A stretch of 54,713 nucleotides of DNA from JACMRI01 sp043778625 (GTDB taxonomy: Bacteria > Bacteroidota > Bacteroidia > UBA4408), in NCBI GenBank assembly GCA_043778625.1, contig JAYWFU010000134.1, positions 1-54,713 on the forward strand, read 5' to 3'. A program made the translations under genes and the position numbers. Of this stretch, positions 25,406 to 34,330 are shown piece after piece (within the stretch, counting starts at the first letter, position 1; each line of letters opens with the position of its first letter). The notes under the pieces are model-generated. The model saw nothing but the letters and a program-made list of their open reading frames with translations, did no database searches and was not told the DNA's origin.

Positions 25406-26386
25406 TTAATTGGCGTTAGCTTTAAACTTGGCTACCGCAGCAGTTAATTTTGGTAATACTTCAAACACATCGCCTACAATGCCATAGTCAGCCGCTTTAA
25501 AAAACGGAGCTTCTTTATCCGTATTAATAACCACGATAGTTTTACTTTGATTAACACCTGCTAAATGCTGTATAGCCCCGCTAATACCAGCTGCTATGTA
25601 CAAGTTAGGGCGCACTGCTAGGCCAGTTTGCCCCACGTGCTCGTGGTGCGGACGCCAACCTATATCAGCCACTGGGCGAGAACATGCCGTGGCAGCACCT
25701 AATACTTTCGCCAAATCCTCTACAATACCCCAGTTTTCAGGGGCTTTAAGCCCACGTCCGCCTGACACTACTAGTTCTGCCTCTGGCAATGGAATATGGT
25801 CGGTATTGTCTTTTTTTACTTCTTTTACGGTTATAGTAATATCACTTGGCGCAAGGGTATAAGTTAAATCGCTTACTGTTGCTACGTTTGCTGATTGCTC
25901 TACAGGAAACGAGTTAGGAGAGATTACAATTATTTTTTTATCCGACGTTAATTCGTAATCAACAAATGCTTTACCGCTAAATACGGGCTTACGCAATGTA
26001 AACGAATTACCATTAATAACAGGGTACGTGGTAGCGCCTGTAACCATACCTGCGCTATAACGTGCTGATAAACGAGGGGCTACGGCTTTAGCCACTAAAT
26101 CGGCAGTAAAAATAATAACTGATGCTTGTGCTGCATCGGCAGCTGCGCCAACAACTTTGCTATACGCTTTGCTATCTAACGTGGTAATGTTTCCTGTAAA
26201 TTTTAACACCTTGTTAGCACCTACGTTACCTAAGGTAGCAAGTTCGTTGTTGTTTGCGTCGCCAATATTAAGCACTACTACTTCGGTATTTAATTGTGCG
26301 GCTATTTTGCTACCATAAAATACGGCTTCAATACTTGCTTTTTTCACTTTGCCCGAGGCTGATTCTGTGTAAATTAAAACTGACAT
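25406..26386 (-). CDS. etfA: Electron transfer flavoprotein subunit alpha
   Basis: With EtfB it forms a soluble FAD carrier that takes electrons from acyl-CoA and other dehydrogenases and passes them to the quinone pool. 326 residues. The C-terminal FAD-binding domain has the family signature, SGGRGLKAPENW, then TACSRPVADIGWRPHHEHVG, VRPNLYIAAGISGAIQHLAG and a final INTDKEAPFFKAADYGIVGD. It starts 33 bases downstream of etfB. Confidence 0.97.
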   Translation of the reverse strand: MSVLIYTESASGKVKKASIEAVFYGSKIAAQLNTEVVVLNIGDANNNELATLGNVGANKVLKFTGNITTLDSKAYSKVVGAAADAAQASVIIFTADLVAKAVAPRLSARYSAGMVTGATTYPVINGNSFTLRKPVFSGKAFVDYELTSDKKIIVISPNSFPVEQSANVATVSDLTYTLAPSDITITVKEVKKDNTDHIPLPEAELVVSGGRGLKAPENWGIVEDLAKVLGAATACSRPVADIGWRPHHEHVGQTGLAVRPNLYIAAGISGAIQHLAGVNQSKTIVVINTDKEAPFFKAADYGIVGDVFEVLPKLTAAVAKFKANAN

Positions 26387-26419
26387 AATTTTTAGTTTTT
26401 TAGTTTGAAAAAATAAACC

Positions 26420-27160
26420 TTAAATAACCTTAGCTACTGCGTGTAGGTCGTGTACTAGCTCGTCCATTTGGTCGGCAGTGTAATACTTGCAACCCGATTT
26501 TTCGGCGGGCAATTCAAATTGTTTTGCCACTGTTAGTGCGCTTGAACCGTTAGCTGCTACTATTTCTACAGGCTTGGTACGTGCTGCCATAATACCACGC
26601 ATATTAGGTATGCGTTGCTCTGCCATGCCTTTTTGCGCACTTATTACTAGCGGTAGTTTTGCTTCAATAATTTCAATACCGTTGGTTATGTCACGCTCAA
26701 GTGTAGCTACACCAGCCGTTACATCAAGTTTTGATGCCATTGATACGTAAGTCATATCTAATAATTCGGCTACCATACCACCTACTTCGCTACCATTGTA
26801 ATTAATGGTTTCTTTGCCAAACATAATTAAATCGTACGCTTTGTCTTTAGCATAAGATGCTATGTTACTTGCCGTTACAAAGGCATCGGTAGGGTCTATG
26901 TCAATACGTACTGCATCATCCACGCCTAGTGCCAAAGCTTTACGAATAATGGCATCGTTATCAGCCGCGCCTACGTTAAGCACAGTTACGTTGCCGCCTT
27001 GCGCCTCTTTTAATTCGAGGGCACGTACTAAAGCGTACCATTCGTCGTAGGGGTTTAAAATCCAAGTTACACCGTCTTCAACAAACTGTGTGTTGCCGTC
27101 TTTAAACACTACTTTGCTGGTAGTGTCGGGCGCTTTGCTTACGCAAACTAAAATTCTCAT
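26420..27160 (-). CDS. etfB: Electron transfer flavoprotein subunit beta
   Basis: AMP-binding partner of EtfA. 246 residues, normal length. Typical features are the N-terminal CVSKAPDTTS, the conserved NPYDEWYALVRALELKE, and a central FGKETINYNGSEVGGMVAE followed by ANGSSALTVAK. First gene of etfB-etfA-BFN; a separate hairpin-ended lipoprotein gene lies upstream on the same strand. Confidence 0.97.
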   Translation of the reverse strand: MRILVCVSKAPDTTSKVVFKDGNTQFVEDGVTWILNPYDEWYALVRALELKEAQGGNVTVLNVGAADNDAIIRKALALGVDDAVRIDIDPTDAFVTASNIASYAKDKAYDLIMFGKETINYNGSEVGGMVAELLDMTYVSMASKLDVTAGVATLERDITNGIEIIEAKLPLVISAQKGMAEQRIPNMRGIMAARTKPVEIVAANGSSALTVAKQFELPAEKSGCKYYTADQMDELVHDLHAVAKVI

Positions 27161-27257
27161 GCGAGTATAAATTTTATGGTTAATTATAAATTTTCAAATG
27201 CGAATTTACTAATTAAAATCAAACAAAAATTAGCAACCTAATTTAAAATTTGGGCAT

Positions 27258-27290
27258 AAAAAAACCTCAATAAATTGTTGAGGTTTTTTT
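27258..27290 (-). terminator. Terminator of the small lipoprotein gene
   Basis: 13-bp stem of AAAAAAACCTCAA type (27258-27270 with 27278-27290), 20 bases after the stop of the 67-residue gene on the minus strand, with T run at its end. Confidence 0.85.
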
Positions 27291-27310
27291 ATAATAAAAC
27301 GACTAAAGAA

Positions 27311-27514
27311 TTATTTTAAACTACAAGATATTCCTGCTGGAGCATAAGATGTATTTTGTGTAGAACAAGCATCCTTTGCATCTTTCTTTTTAACATTTTT
27401 GTAAACAAAATCTCCTGAAAAATTTGTACCTGAACAAGAACAAGTATAATCTTTTTTACAAGCTGAACTTAATGCTACTACTGCTACTGCAGCTACTACT
27501 AATAATTTTTTCAT
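27311..27514 (-). CDS. Very small Cys-rich lipoprotein
   Basis: 67 residues. A lipoprotein signal ends at LSSAC (Cys19). The mature 49 residues have four more cysteines (two as CSC near the start, then C50 and C64) and no recognised domain. It has its own terminator and a 195-base gap upstream, so it is a real single gene. Many Bacteroidota encode such short surface lipoproteins; function unknown. Confidence 0.7.
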   Translation of the reverse strand: MKKLLVVAAVAVVALSSACKKDYTCSCSGTNFSGDFVYKNVKKKDAKDACSTQNTSYAPAGISCSLK

Positions 27515-27673
27515 TTGTTTTTTTTATTTTAAGTTGATTAATACTTCTGCAATTATAAATACATTATTGATATTAAAAAAATAAATGTAAGAAATTGAGT
27601 ATATATACCCACTGAGGGTGTATTAAACCATACTTTTTTTGAAATTGGTAGCTTTTAGAACCAAAAAAAATAC

Positions 27674-27681
27674 TACTTTTG
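27674..27681 (+). promoter_or_regulatory. Putative -7 element of the universal stress protein gene
   Basis: TACTTTTG matches TAnnTTTG exactly and lies 28 bases before the ATG. A -33 TTG occurs only at an unusual spacing (27645-27647). Confidence 0.45.
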
Positions 27682-27709
27682 TAACAAATACATAAAATAC
27701 ATAGTTAAA

Positions 27710-28531
27710 ATGAGCAATAAAAATGTAATATTAGTACCGCACGACTTTACCAAAGTAGCTGAATGTGCAGTAAAACATGCAGTACAATTAATAGATACAC
27801 TAAAAGGCGAAATAGTGTTACTACATATTGTTAGTAAGCCTACACAAGAAGCTGATGCTAAAAATCAATTATTAAAAGTAGCTGAAGCAATAACTAAAGA
27901 AAGTGGTGTACAATGCAGAGCAATTGTTGAACTAGGCAACATATTTGACGATATTGCATTAATTGCACAACGCGAACATGCACGCTTAATAGTTATGGGA
28001 ACACATGGTGTTAAAGGTATGCAGTTTTTAACAGGTAGTAATGCACTAAAAGTTATTACCGACAGCCTAGTACCATTTATTGTAGTACAAGAAAAAGAAC
28101 CTTATTCGCCACACGATAAAATCGTGTGTCCGTTAGATTTTAGTAGAGAAACCAAACAAAAAGTACGCTTGGTAGCTACCATGGCCAAAAACTTAAATGC
28201 AAAAGTATTTATAATAGTACCTCCTGCTACTGACGAGTTTTTGGTAAACGATATTAACCGTAATATTGGTTTTACAGAGGCAACACTTGAAAATGCAGGA
28301 GTAGATTACGAATTAACTACTGCCGAAAAAGGTAATTTTGTTAAAAACATTATTAAATATAGCGTATCAATTGATGCTGATTTAATAGCTATGGTAAATG
28401 ATGATAGTGGCGCAATGCCAGCATTTATTGGTAGCGACGTACAAAGTATAATTACCAACGAAGCACAAATACCTACACTAATAGTTAATTCGGCGCAGAG
28501 TTCAAGCGGTGGAGGATTACTAGGTACTTAA
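27710..28531 (+). CDS. Tandem-domain universal stress protein
   Basis: 273 residues made of two UspA domains (about 1-140 and 141-265). The first has the ATP-binding pattern GTHGVKGMQFLTGSN (GxxG then nine residues then GS), so it should bind ATP. The second lacks that pattern (MVNDDSGAMPAFIGSDV), as is common in tandem UspA proteins where one half is structural. Cytoplasmic; induced by stress or stationary phase in other bacteria. Transcribed alone with its own -7 element and a strong hairpin after it. Confidence 0.9.
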   Translation: MSNKNVILVPHDFTKVAECAVKHAVQLIDTLKGEIVLLHIVSKPTQEADAKNQLLKVAEAITKESGVQCRAIVELGNIFDDIALIAQREHARLIVMGTHGVKGMQFLTGSNALKVITDSLVPFIVVQEKEPYSPHDKIVCPLDFSRETKQKVRLVATMAKNLNAKVFIIVPPATDEFLVNDINRNIGFTEATLENAGVDYELTTAEKGNFVKNIIKYSVSIDADLIAMVNDDSGAMPAFIGSDVQSIITNEAQIPTLIVNSAQSSSGGGLLGT

Positions 28532-28551
28532 TAATTAATTTTACTACTACT

Positions 28552-28588
28552 CACAACGCCCTGCATGATTTTCATGCAGGGCGTTGTG
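28552..28588 (+). terminator. Strong GC-rich hairpin after the stress protein gene
   Basis: Perfect 17-bp stem (28552-28568 with 28572-28588) around TTT, containing GCCCTGCATG. The T tract after it is weak (TTAAAG), so it may protect the 3' end as well as terminate. Confidence 0.75.
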
Positions 28589-28631
28589 TTAAAGCATCAA
28601 CAAATTATAACTTAACAACCACTACTATAGT

Positions 28632-29393
28632 ATGACTGGAAGCATTACATCAACCATTGCAAACGGCATAGGTACAATTACATTTTTTCATCCGCAAAGT
28701 AATAGTTTACCTGGCGAAAATTTGCGAGAGTTAGCCCGCCAAATAGAGGTTATGGGCAACAACCCTGAAGCGAAAGTGATAGTGTTACAAAGCGAAGGCG
28801 AAAAAACATTTTGTGCAGGCGCTTCGTTTGATGAGCTAATAAGTATTAACGATGCCAATACAGGCACTACTTTTTTTAGTGGCTTTGCGGGCGTAATTAA
28901 TGCCATGCGCAAAGCTCCTAAATTTGTAATAGCACGTGTGCAAGGCAAGACTGTAGGGGGAGGAGTAGGTATAGCCTGCAGTGCTGACTACTGCTATGCA
29001 CTAAGCACGGCATCAGTTAAGCTAAGCGAACTTGCGGTAGGTATTGGCCCATTTGTAGTAGGCCCAGCAGTGGAGCGTAAAATAGGCAAAGGTCCATTTT
29101 GTGAACTTACCATTAACGCCACCGAATGGCGCAGTGCCGCATGGGCAAAAGAAAAAGGCATGTATGCTGAACTATTTGAAACCACTGCTAACATGGATAC
29201 TGCGCTGCAAGCACTTACTAATCAACTAACCAAAAGTAATCCTGAGGCTATGGCTATGCTTAAAACCGCCATGTGGCAAGGCTGCGAGCATTGGGATACC
29301 TTACTAATTGAACGTGCGCAAATGAGCGGTAAACTAGTCGTGAGCAATTTTACGCGCAACGCCATTAATGCTTTTAAAACAGCGGTTAAATAA
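28632..29393 (+). CDS. Enoyl-CoA hydratase/isomerase (crotonase) family protein
   Basis: 253 residues. The oxyanion-hole regions are present: FCAGASFDEL (first backbone NH) and VGGGVGIACSADYCYA (second). A glutamate in the SVKLSELAVGIGP segment sits where the first catalytic Glu of enoyl-CoA hydratase lies. I see no clear second acid, so the protein could be an isomerase or a hydratase acting on a particular CoA ester. Fatty-acid or aromatic degradation is plausible given etfBA close by and fahA and paaD in the same window, but the substrate cannot be told. Confidence 0.85.
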   Translation: MTGSITSTIANGIGTITFFHPQSNSLPGENLRELARQIEVMGNNPEAKVIVLQSEGEKTFCAGASFDELISINDANTGTTFFSGFAGVINAMRKAPKFVIARVQGKTVGGGVGIACSADYCYALSTASVKLSELAVGIGPFVVGPAVERKIGKGPFCELTINATEWRSAAWAKEKGMYAELFETTANMDTALQALTNQLTKSNPEAMAMLKTAMWQGCEHWDTLLIERAQMSGKLVVSNFTRNAINAFKTAVK

Positions 29394-29424
29394 ATTTTAA
29401 AATAAATTTATTTTACTAACGGAG

Positions 29425-29452
29425 CGCCACCTTAATTAAATTTAGGGTGGCG
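29425..29452. terminator. Bidirectional terminator
   Basis: Stem 29425-29435 with 29442-29452 (core CGCCACC) between the convergent crotonase and lnt genes. The lnt stop codon lies inside the stem. Confidence 0.8.
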
Positions 29453-31012
29453 TTTTATTATTAAAGCAATAAAGTAACTTAACAAAAACATAGCAATGTA
29501 AGCTGGGTATTCGCCCAGTAATACATAGGGTGTAATGCTTGCGTTTAAATTAACGGTGGCTGTAAAAGCATCGTCTTGCCACCAGTAGGTATGCTTTACT
29601 ACATCGCCACGTTGGTTAATAATAGCCGAAATACCAGTGTTTGCACTACGTACAACATATCTGCGAGTTTCAATAGCACGTAAGCGTGCATAGCTTAAAT
29701 GTTGCTTATAACCTGGTGTATTGCCCCACCAACCATCGTTTGTAATTATGCCAATAAGCTGTGCACCCTTGCGCACGTAGCTTGCCACGTATTGCCCATA
29801 GATAGATTCGTAACATATTACTGGTGCTATTTTAACACCTGTTTTGCTATCAGTAAACACTGATGCCTGTGGCTGCACACCTAAGCTACCTACTGTGCCG
29901 CCAAGGTTAAGGGCTAGTTTTTCTAATGGTTTTAATAGTATTGGAAACGGCATTTTTTCGGCACCTGGTACTAATTTACTTTTGTGGTATAGCTGTATGC
30001 TATCTGTACCGTGCATTTGCATGGCGGTGTTGTAGGTGTCAAAATAATACCCCTCCGAATTTTTGTGTGCCGTTAGCGATGGGGTTTGCGTAGGTTCGTA
30101 AAAACGATAGGTGCTTATACCCATTATTATATTCAAATTAGGATATTGTTTTAAATAGGTGCGTAGAGTTTTATAGCTTTCGTTGCTATCTAACTCCACC
30201 TCGTTAGCGTTAGTAATAAGGCTTGTTTCGGGGCTAAACACATAACGCACACTATCATCAATTACGGTTGAGGCTAGTGCTAGTATTCGTGCGAGTTGTG
30301 CGCTCTCGCCAAGAGTTCCAAATTTTTCGTTATAAGGATCGATGTTGGGTTGAATAACTGCAACCTTAGTAGGATTAGTGATTTCAGTGTAGGTAGCAAA
30401 TCGTAGGAGCGAATAAGTTACAGGTATTACTAAAGTAAGTACTAACGGCACGTATTTTTTAATTGAAGTTTCAGTTCGTTGTATGGTAATTAATCGAAAC
30501 ACTAAAATATTAACTGCCCACACCCACCAGCTACCGCCTAGGTGGCCAGTAATTTCGTACCATTGTATATAAGGCGTACTTTCGCTAAACACGTTACCTA
30601 GCGTAAGCCACGGCCAAGTAATATCCCAGTGCATGTGCAGGTATTCAAAACTTATCCAAAGTGCTGGCAATAACCACAGTGCAAATTTAGTAGTGAGCTT
30701 TTGGTAGCCCCAATTAAATAATAACACCACACCACTCATTAGCATTGCATTGGCCACACTTGCCATTATACCAGCTGTTAACTCAGCATTGCATACCCAA
30801 TAATTTACTGTAAAATTCCATAACAAAAACGTTACTTGACTGTAAGCAAACAACGATTTATTGTTAGCTACACAATAGTTATGCACCAATAATAATGGGA
30901 CAAATGCAATAAATATTAATGGTACAAAACCTACCACAGGCCATGCTGCGCTTAGTAACAGTGCGCTTATAACGCTTAATAATAGGGCTTTAAAAGGAGT
31001 AATGGCACGCAT
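29432..31012 (-). CDS. lnt: Apolipoprotein N-acyltransferase
   Basis: Inner-membrane enzyme that adds the third acyl chain to lipoproteins. 526 residues. The first ~210 residues form about six membrane helices, and the C-terminal half is the nitrilase domain with the Glu (FSPETSLI), Lys (YHKSKLVPGAEKMPF) and Cys (APVICYESIYG) catalytic triad. One more helix lies at the end. I start at 31012 because a -7 element (31046-31053) overlaps the longer frame that begins at 31048. It fits the many lipoproteins encoded in this window. Confidence 0.93.
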   Translation of the reverse strand: MRAITPFKALLLSVISALLLSAAWPVVGFVPLIFIAFVPLLLVHNYCVANNKSLFAYSQVTFLLWNFTVNYWVCNAELTAGIMASVANAMLMSGVVLLFNWGYQKLTTKFALWLLPALWISFEYLHMHWDITWPWLTLGNVFSESTPYIQWYEITGHLGGSWWVWAVNILVFRLITIQRTETSIKKYVPLVLTLVIPVTYSLLRFATYTEITNPTKVAVIQPNIDPYNEKFGTLGESAQLARILALASTVIDDSVRYVFSPETSLITNANEVELDSNESYKTLRTYLKQYPNLNIIMGISTYRFYEPTQTPSLTAHKNSEGYYFDTYNTAMQMHGTDSIQLYHKSKLVPGAEKMPFPILLKPLEKLALNLGGTVGSLGVQPQASVFTDSKTGVKIAPVICYESIYGQYVASYVRKGAQLIGIITNDGWWGNTPGYKQHLSYARLRAIETRRYVVRSANTGISAIINQRGDVVKHTYWWQDDAFTATVNLNASITPYVLLGEYPAYIAMFLLSYFIALIIKRHPKFN

Positions 31013-31045
31013 TGTAATCGTTAAATTGATTATTTTATAAAAACT

Positions 31046-31053
31046 CAAATGTA
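31046..31053 (-). promoter_or_regulatory. Putative -7 element of lnt
   Basis: Minus-strand TACATTTG matches TAnnTTTG, 33 bases before the chosen ATG. No clear -33 element. Confidence 0.45.
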
Positions 31054-31099
31054 GGTTTTAAATTAGTATGTAAATAAACTAAAATTGAGGCGTAATGTA

Positions 31100-31131
31100 T
31101 TGGCACACAATAAACTTATTAAGTACATTTA
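31100..31131 (+). promoter_or_regulatory. Putative promoter of cysS
   Basis: TTG (31100-31102), 21-base spacer, TACATTTA (31124-31131, one mismatch to TAnnTTTG), 33 bases before the ATG. Confidence 0.45.
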
Positions 31132-31164
31132 TCCAATTAAAAATAACCTATACCACTGTTATTA

Positions 31165-32628
31165 ATGCTACAAATATTTAACACTCTTACTCGAACCAAA
31201 GAAGAATTTAAACCACTAAATGCACCACATGTGGGCATGTATGTATGTGGGCCAACCGTATACTCCGACGTGCATTTGGGTAATTGCCGCACATTTATTT
31301 CGTTTGATATGATATACCGTTACCTTGTACACCTAGGCTACAAAGTACGTTATGTGCGCAACATAACCGATGCTGGGCATTTAGAAGGCGATAACGACGA
31401 AGGCGATGATAAGTTTGCCAAAAAAGCAAAACTCGAACAGCTAGAACCCATGGAAATTGTACAGCGATATACCGTAGGCTTTAGAGATGTAATGCGCCAA
31501 TTTAACACACTACCGCCAAGTATTGAACCTACTGCTACTGGGCATATTGTGGAGCAAATAGAAATGACCAAAACTATTATTGCCAACGGTTTAGCCTACG
31601 AAGTAAATGGCACGGTATATTTTGATGTAGAGAAGTTTGCTCAAACAAATAACTACGGTAAGCTCACTAATAGGCAGTTAGAAGACTTATTAACTAACAC
31701 GCGCGCACTTAATGGGCAGGACGAAAAACGTGGTCAACTTGATTTTGCCTTGTGGATAAAAGCCAAGCCCGAACACTTAATGCAATGGCCAAGCCCTTGG
31801 GGAATGGGGTTTCCGGGGTGGCACATTGAGTGTAGTGCTATGAGCCGCAAGTACCTGGGCGAAACGTTTGATATACACGGTGGTGGCATGGATTTGCAAG
31901 CCACCCACCACACCAACGAAATAGCACAAAACATAGGCTGCTGCGGTAAAGACCCCGCTACGTATTGGATGCACACCAACATGCTTACCGTTAATGGCGC
32001 ACGTATGGGTAAGAGTGTGGGCAACGCATTTTTGCCTCATGAATTATTTAGTGGTTCGCATCCTTTGTTAGATAAGGGTTATGCGCCTATGGCAGTTAAG
32101 TTTTTCATGTATCAAACGCATTATCGTAGCACCTTAGATTTTAGTAACGATGCCTTACAGGCGTCTGAAAAAGCCTATACACGCATGATGGAGGCTTATG
32201 CTAAAATTGAGAATTTAAAAACATCGGCAACATCAACTACTAATATTACTACTATTAAGCAAGGCTGTTATGCTGCTATGAACGATGATTTTAATACCTC
32301 AGTGGCTATAGCGCATTTGTTTGATGCCGTACGCTACATTAACTCCGTAAACGATGGTAAGGAAACTATAACCGAAGCGGATAAAACTGAGCTATTAGCT
32401 TTGTTTACACATTTTATAAACGATATATTGGGGGTAAATGTAACCCTACAAAACAACGAAAAACTAATTACCACCATGGATAATGTAGTGCAACTACTAA
32501 TAACCATGCGCAACGAAGCTAAAGCCAATAAAGACTGGCCTACTAGTGATGCACTGCGTGATAAATTAATAGCCGCAGGCATACAAATTAAAGATACCAA
32601 GGAGGGTACAACTTATAGTATGGCGTAA
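31165..32628 (+). CDS. cysS: Cysteinyl-tRNA synthetase
   Basis: Class I aminoacyl-tRNA synthetase that charges tRNA-Cys. 487 residues. C28 in MYVCGPTVY is the first zinc ligand, HLGN (37-40) is the HIGH motif, and GWHIECSAM and GMDLQATHHTNEIAQ hold the other zinc ligands. The second ATP motif reads RMGKS (usually KMSKS), a mild variation. The C-terminal DALR-type helices are intact. Terminated by a hairpin. Confidence 0.97.
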   Translation: MLQIFNTLTRTKEEFKPLNAPHVGMYVCGPTVYSDVHLGNCRTFISFDMIYRYLVHLGYKVRYVRNITDAGHLEGDNDEGDDKFAKKAKLEQLEPMEIVQRYTVGFRDVMRQFNTLPPSIEPTATGHIVEQIEMTKTIIANGLAYEVNGTVYFDVEKFAQTNNYGKLTNRQLEDLLTNTRALNGQDEKRGQLDFALWIKAKPEHLMQWPSPWGMGFPGWHIECSAMSRKYLGETFDIHGGGMDLQATHHTNEIAQNIGCCGKDPATYWMHTNMLTVNGARMGKSVGNAFLPHELFSGSHPLLDKGYAPMAVKFFMYQTHYRSTLDFSNDALQASEKAYTRMMEAYAKIENLKTSATSTTNITTIKQGCYAAMNDDFNTSVAIAHLFDAVRYINSVNDGKETITEADKTELLALFTHFINDILGVNVTLQNNEKLITTMDNVVQLLITMRNEAKANKDWPTSDALRDKLIAAGIQIKDTKEGTTYSMA

Positions 32629-32662
32629 TGAAAAAATAATAAAATTATTTTAATAAACAAAG

Positions 32663-32695
32663 AAACGGAAACCTAAAAGTGGTTTCCGTTTTTTT
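32663..32695. terminator. Bidirectional terminator after cysS
   Basis: 11-bp stem AAACGGAAACC (32663-32673) with its complement (32681-32691), followed by a T run. It lies between convergent cysS and the Asn-rich protein gene. Confidence 0.85.
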
Positions 32696-32712
32696 ATTTT
32701 TACGTCTAAAAA

Positions 32713-33465
32713 TTATTCCGCTAATTTACGAGCAACTCTATCAGCATCGCTTATATTACTTGCAGGTAACTGGTTGTCCAAATCGTTGAGTTGTAATTGT
32801 TTTAGCGGCTGTGCAGGTGGTGCACTGCGTTGTTGTGAGCCGTTAGTCGTGGTGGTATTTTTACGCAAACCGTAATCGTCGTCGGCACTATTGTTATAAT
32901 CCCAATTATTATTATTGTAGGCTGTTAACTCGTACATGGCTTCTTGCGCTAGGGCATTTGCACGTTGCGCATGGTTAATAGCAGCAGCATAATTTTGATC
33001 ATAATACAACTGTTTTGCATAATTATAATGGCGCATGGCTAATCCCAAAAACGGAGTGTAGTTGGCGTTGTAATACGTCATGTTTTGTGCGTCATTAATA
33101 CTATAACGGGTAGCACGCAATGCCTGCTTAGCTTGGCTACGGTAGTAACCGTAATTATACCCCATGTTTACATTAATTACAGGGAATGTGGCATATACAC
33201 CGCCTCCATAACTATCGTTATTACTACTGTATCCGTAGCTATTGGTACCACCGTTATACACTCCATAACTACCGTTGTTATTATTATTATCGTTGTTATA
33301 ATAGTTTGAATTGTTAGTGGTGTTATTGCCACCATTGTTTTGGTGGTGGTTAGTGTTATTATTAGGTTGATTACCGTTATTATAATAACGTTGTGCAAAT
33401 GTTGTGGTTGTAATTGCTGTAAATAAAACGGTGTTTACTACTACAGTTGTGATAATTGTTTTCAT
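32713..33465 (-). CDS. Secreted Asn/Gly/Tyr-rich low-complexity protein
   Basis: 250 residues. A signal peptide (to about residue 25, TTFAQ) is followed by ~75 residues dominated by Asn, Gly, Tyr and Ser, with runs such as YYNNDNNNNNGSYG. Residues ~105-185 are a more ordinary helical region (AMRHYNYAKQLYYDQNYAAAINHAQRANALAQEAMYEL), similar to a TPR-like pair of helices. The low-complexity part could form a flexible or gel-like surface layer, but I make no functional claim. Transcribed divergently from the PhnA-like gene. Confidence 0.75.
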   Translation of the reverse strand: MKTIITTVVVNTVLFTAITTTTFAQRYYNNGNQPNNNTNHHQNNGGNNTTNNSNYYNNDNNNNNGSYGVYNGGTNSYGYSSNNDSYGGGVYATFPVINVNMGYNYGYYRSQAKQALRATRYSINDAQNMTYYNANYTPFLGLAMRHYNYAKQLYYDQNYAAAINHAQRANALAQEAMYELTAYNNNNWDYNNSADDDYGLRKNTTTTNGSQQRSAPPAQPLKQLQLNDLDNQLPASNISDADRVARKLAE

Positions 33466-33718
33466 AATAGTGTGGTGTTTAGTAGGTTAATTTATTAGTG
33501 TGTGTTTATACTTTCCAGTATCCAAAGTGCGTGCCAAAGTTGTATGTGTATAATTTATTTAGTTGCACTAATACCTTGTAACTATTGGTAGTATTGATAA
33601 TTTTGAAATTAAAAACAATTTTAATTTATGTGTAATAAATTAAAATCGACTAAAACACACCATTTAATAAACACTATATTTACAACCTAATTAAAATTTA
33701 AACCAAACCACACACTTA

Positions 33719-34276
33719 ATGCTAATTAGCACAGCCCTAAAACAACGTAATTCGGATTTATGCGAACTATGTACCACCGAAAACTCAACAATAGCTTACA
33801 CGGTAAGCCCTAAAACGGATTCGTCTATTAACAATCAAGTAGCATTATGCACTACGTGCAAAAGTGCTATAAACACAAGCGATGCAGCTAATCATTGGCG
33901 TTGTGTAGAGGGAAGTATTTGGAACCCCGAACCAAGTGTACAGGCATTAAGTTATAGGTTATTGCACCAGTATAAAGAGGAAGATTGGGCAAGTAACTTA
34001 ATTAGCTCGGTAGATATTGACGAAGATATTATACAGTGGGCTATGACTGCCTTTGAAGTAGCCGATGTGCATAAAGATGCCTTTGGCAGCCTACTCCAAA
34101 ACGGCGACAACATAGTGCTTACGCAGGCGTTAAACGTTAAGGGAACTAACTTTACAGCATCAAAAGGAACTGTGGTTAAGCGCATAAAATTAGTGTATAA
34201 TAACACTGAACATATTGAGGGTAAAGTAAACGACCAAACGATAGTTATACTTACTAAGTTTGTTAAAAAAACGTAA
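33719..34276 (+). CDS. PhnA-like zinc-ribbon protein
   Basis: 185 residues. An N-terminal zinc ribbon (CELC...CTTC, residues 15-18 and about 43-46) leads to the C-terminal PhnA domain with the hallmark LQNGDNIVLTQALNVKG and a last part GTVVKRIKLV...GKVNDQTIVILTKFVKK. The name PhnA is historical; the E. coli homologue (YjdM) is not needed for phosphonate use and its role is unknown. 54 bases precede the fused E1 gene. Confidence 0.85.
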   Translation: MLISTALKQRNSDLCELCTTENSTIAYTVSPKTDSSINNQVALCTTCKSAINTSDAANHWRCVEGSIWNPEPSVQALSYRLLHQYKEEDWASNLISSVDIDEDIIQWAMTAFEVADVHKDAFGSLLQNGDNIVLTQALNVKGTNFTASKGTVVKRIKLVYNNTEHIEGKVNDQTIVILTKFVKKT

Positions 34277-34330
34277 TAAAATACTACTACATAAGATTAA
34301 CTATTAAAATTTTAAACCATACACTACACC

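Noticed and set aside
33085..33398. Ile/Val/Thr-rich frames overlapping the Asn-rich gene
   Set aside because: They are by-products of the AAT/TAT/GGT repetition and have no start context or family signal.
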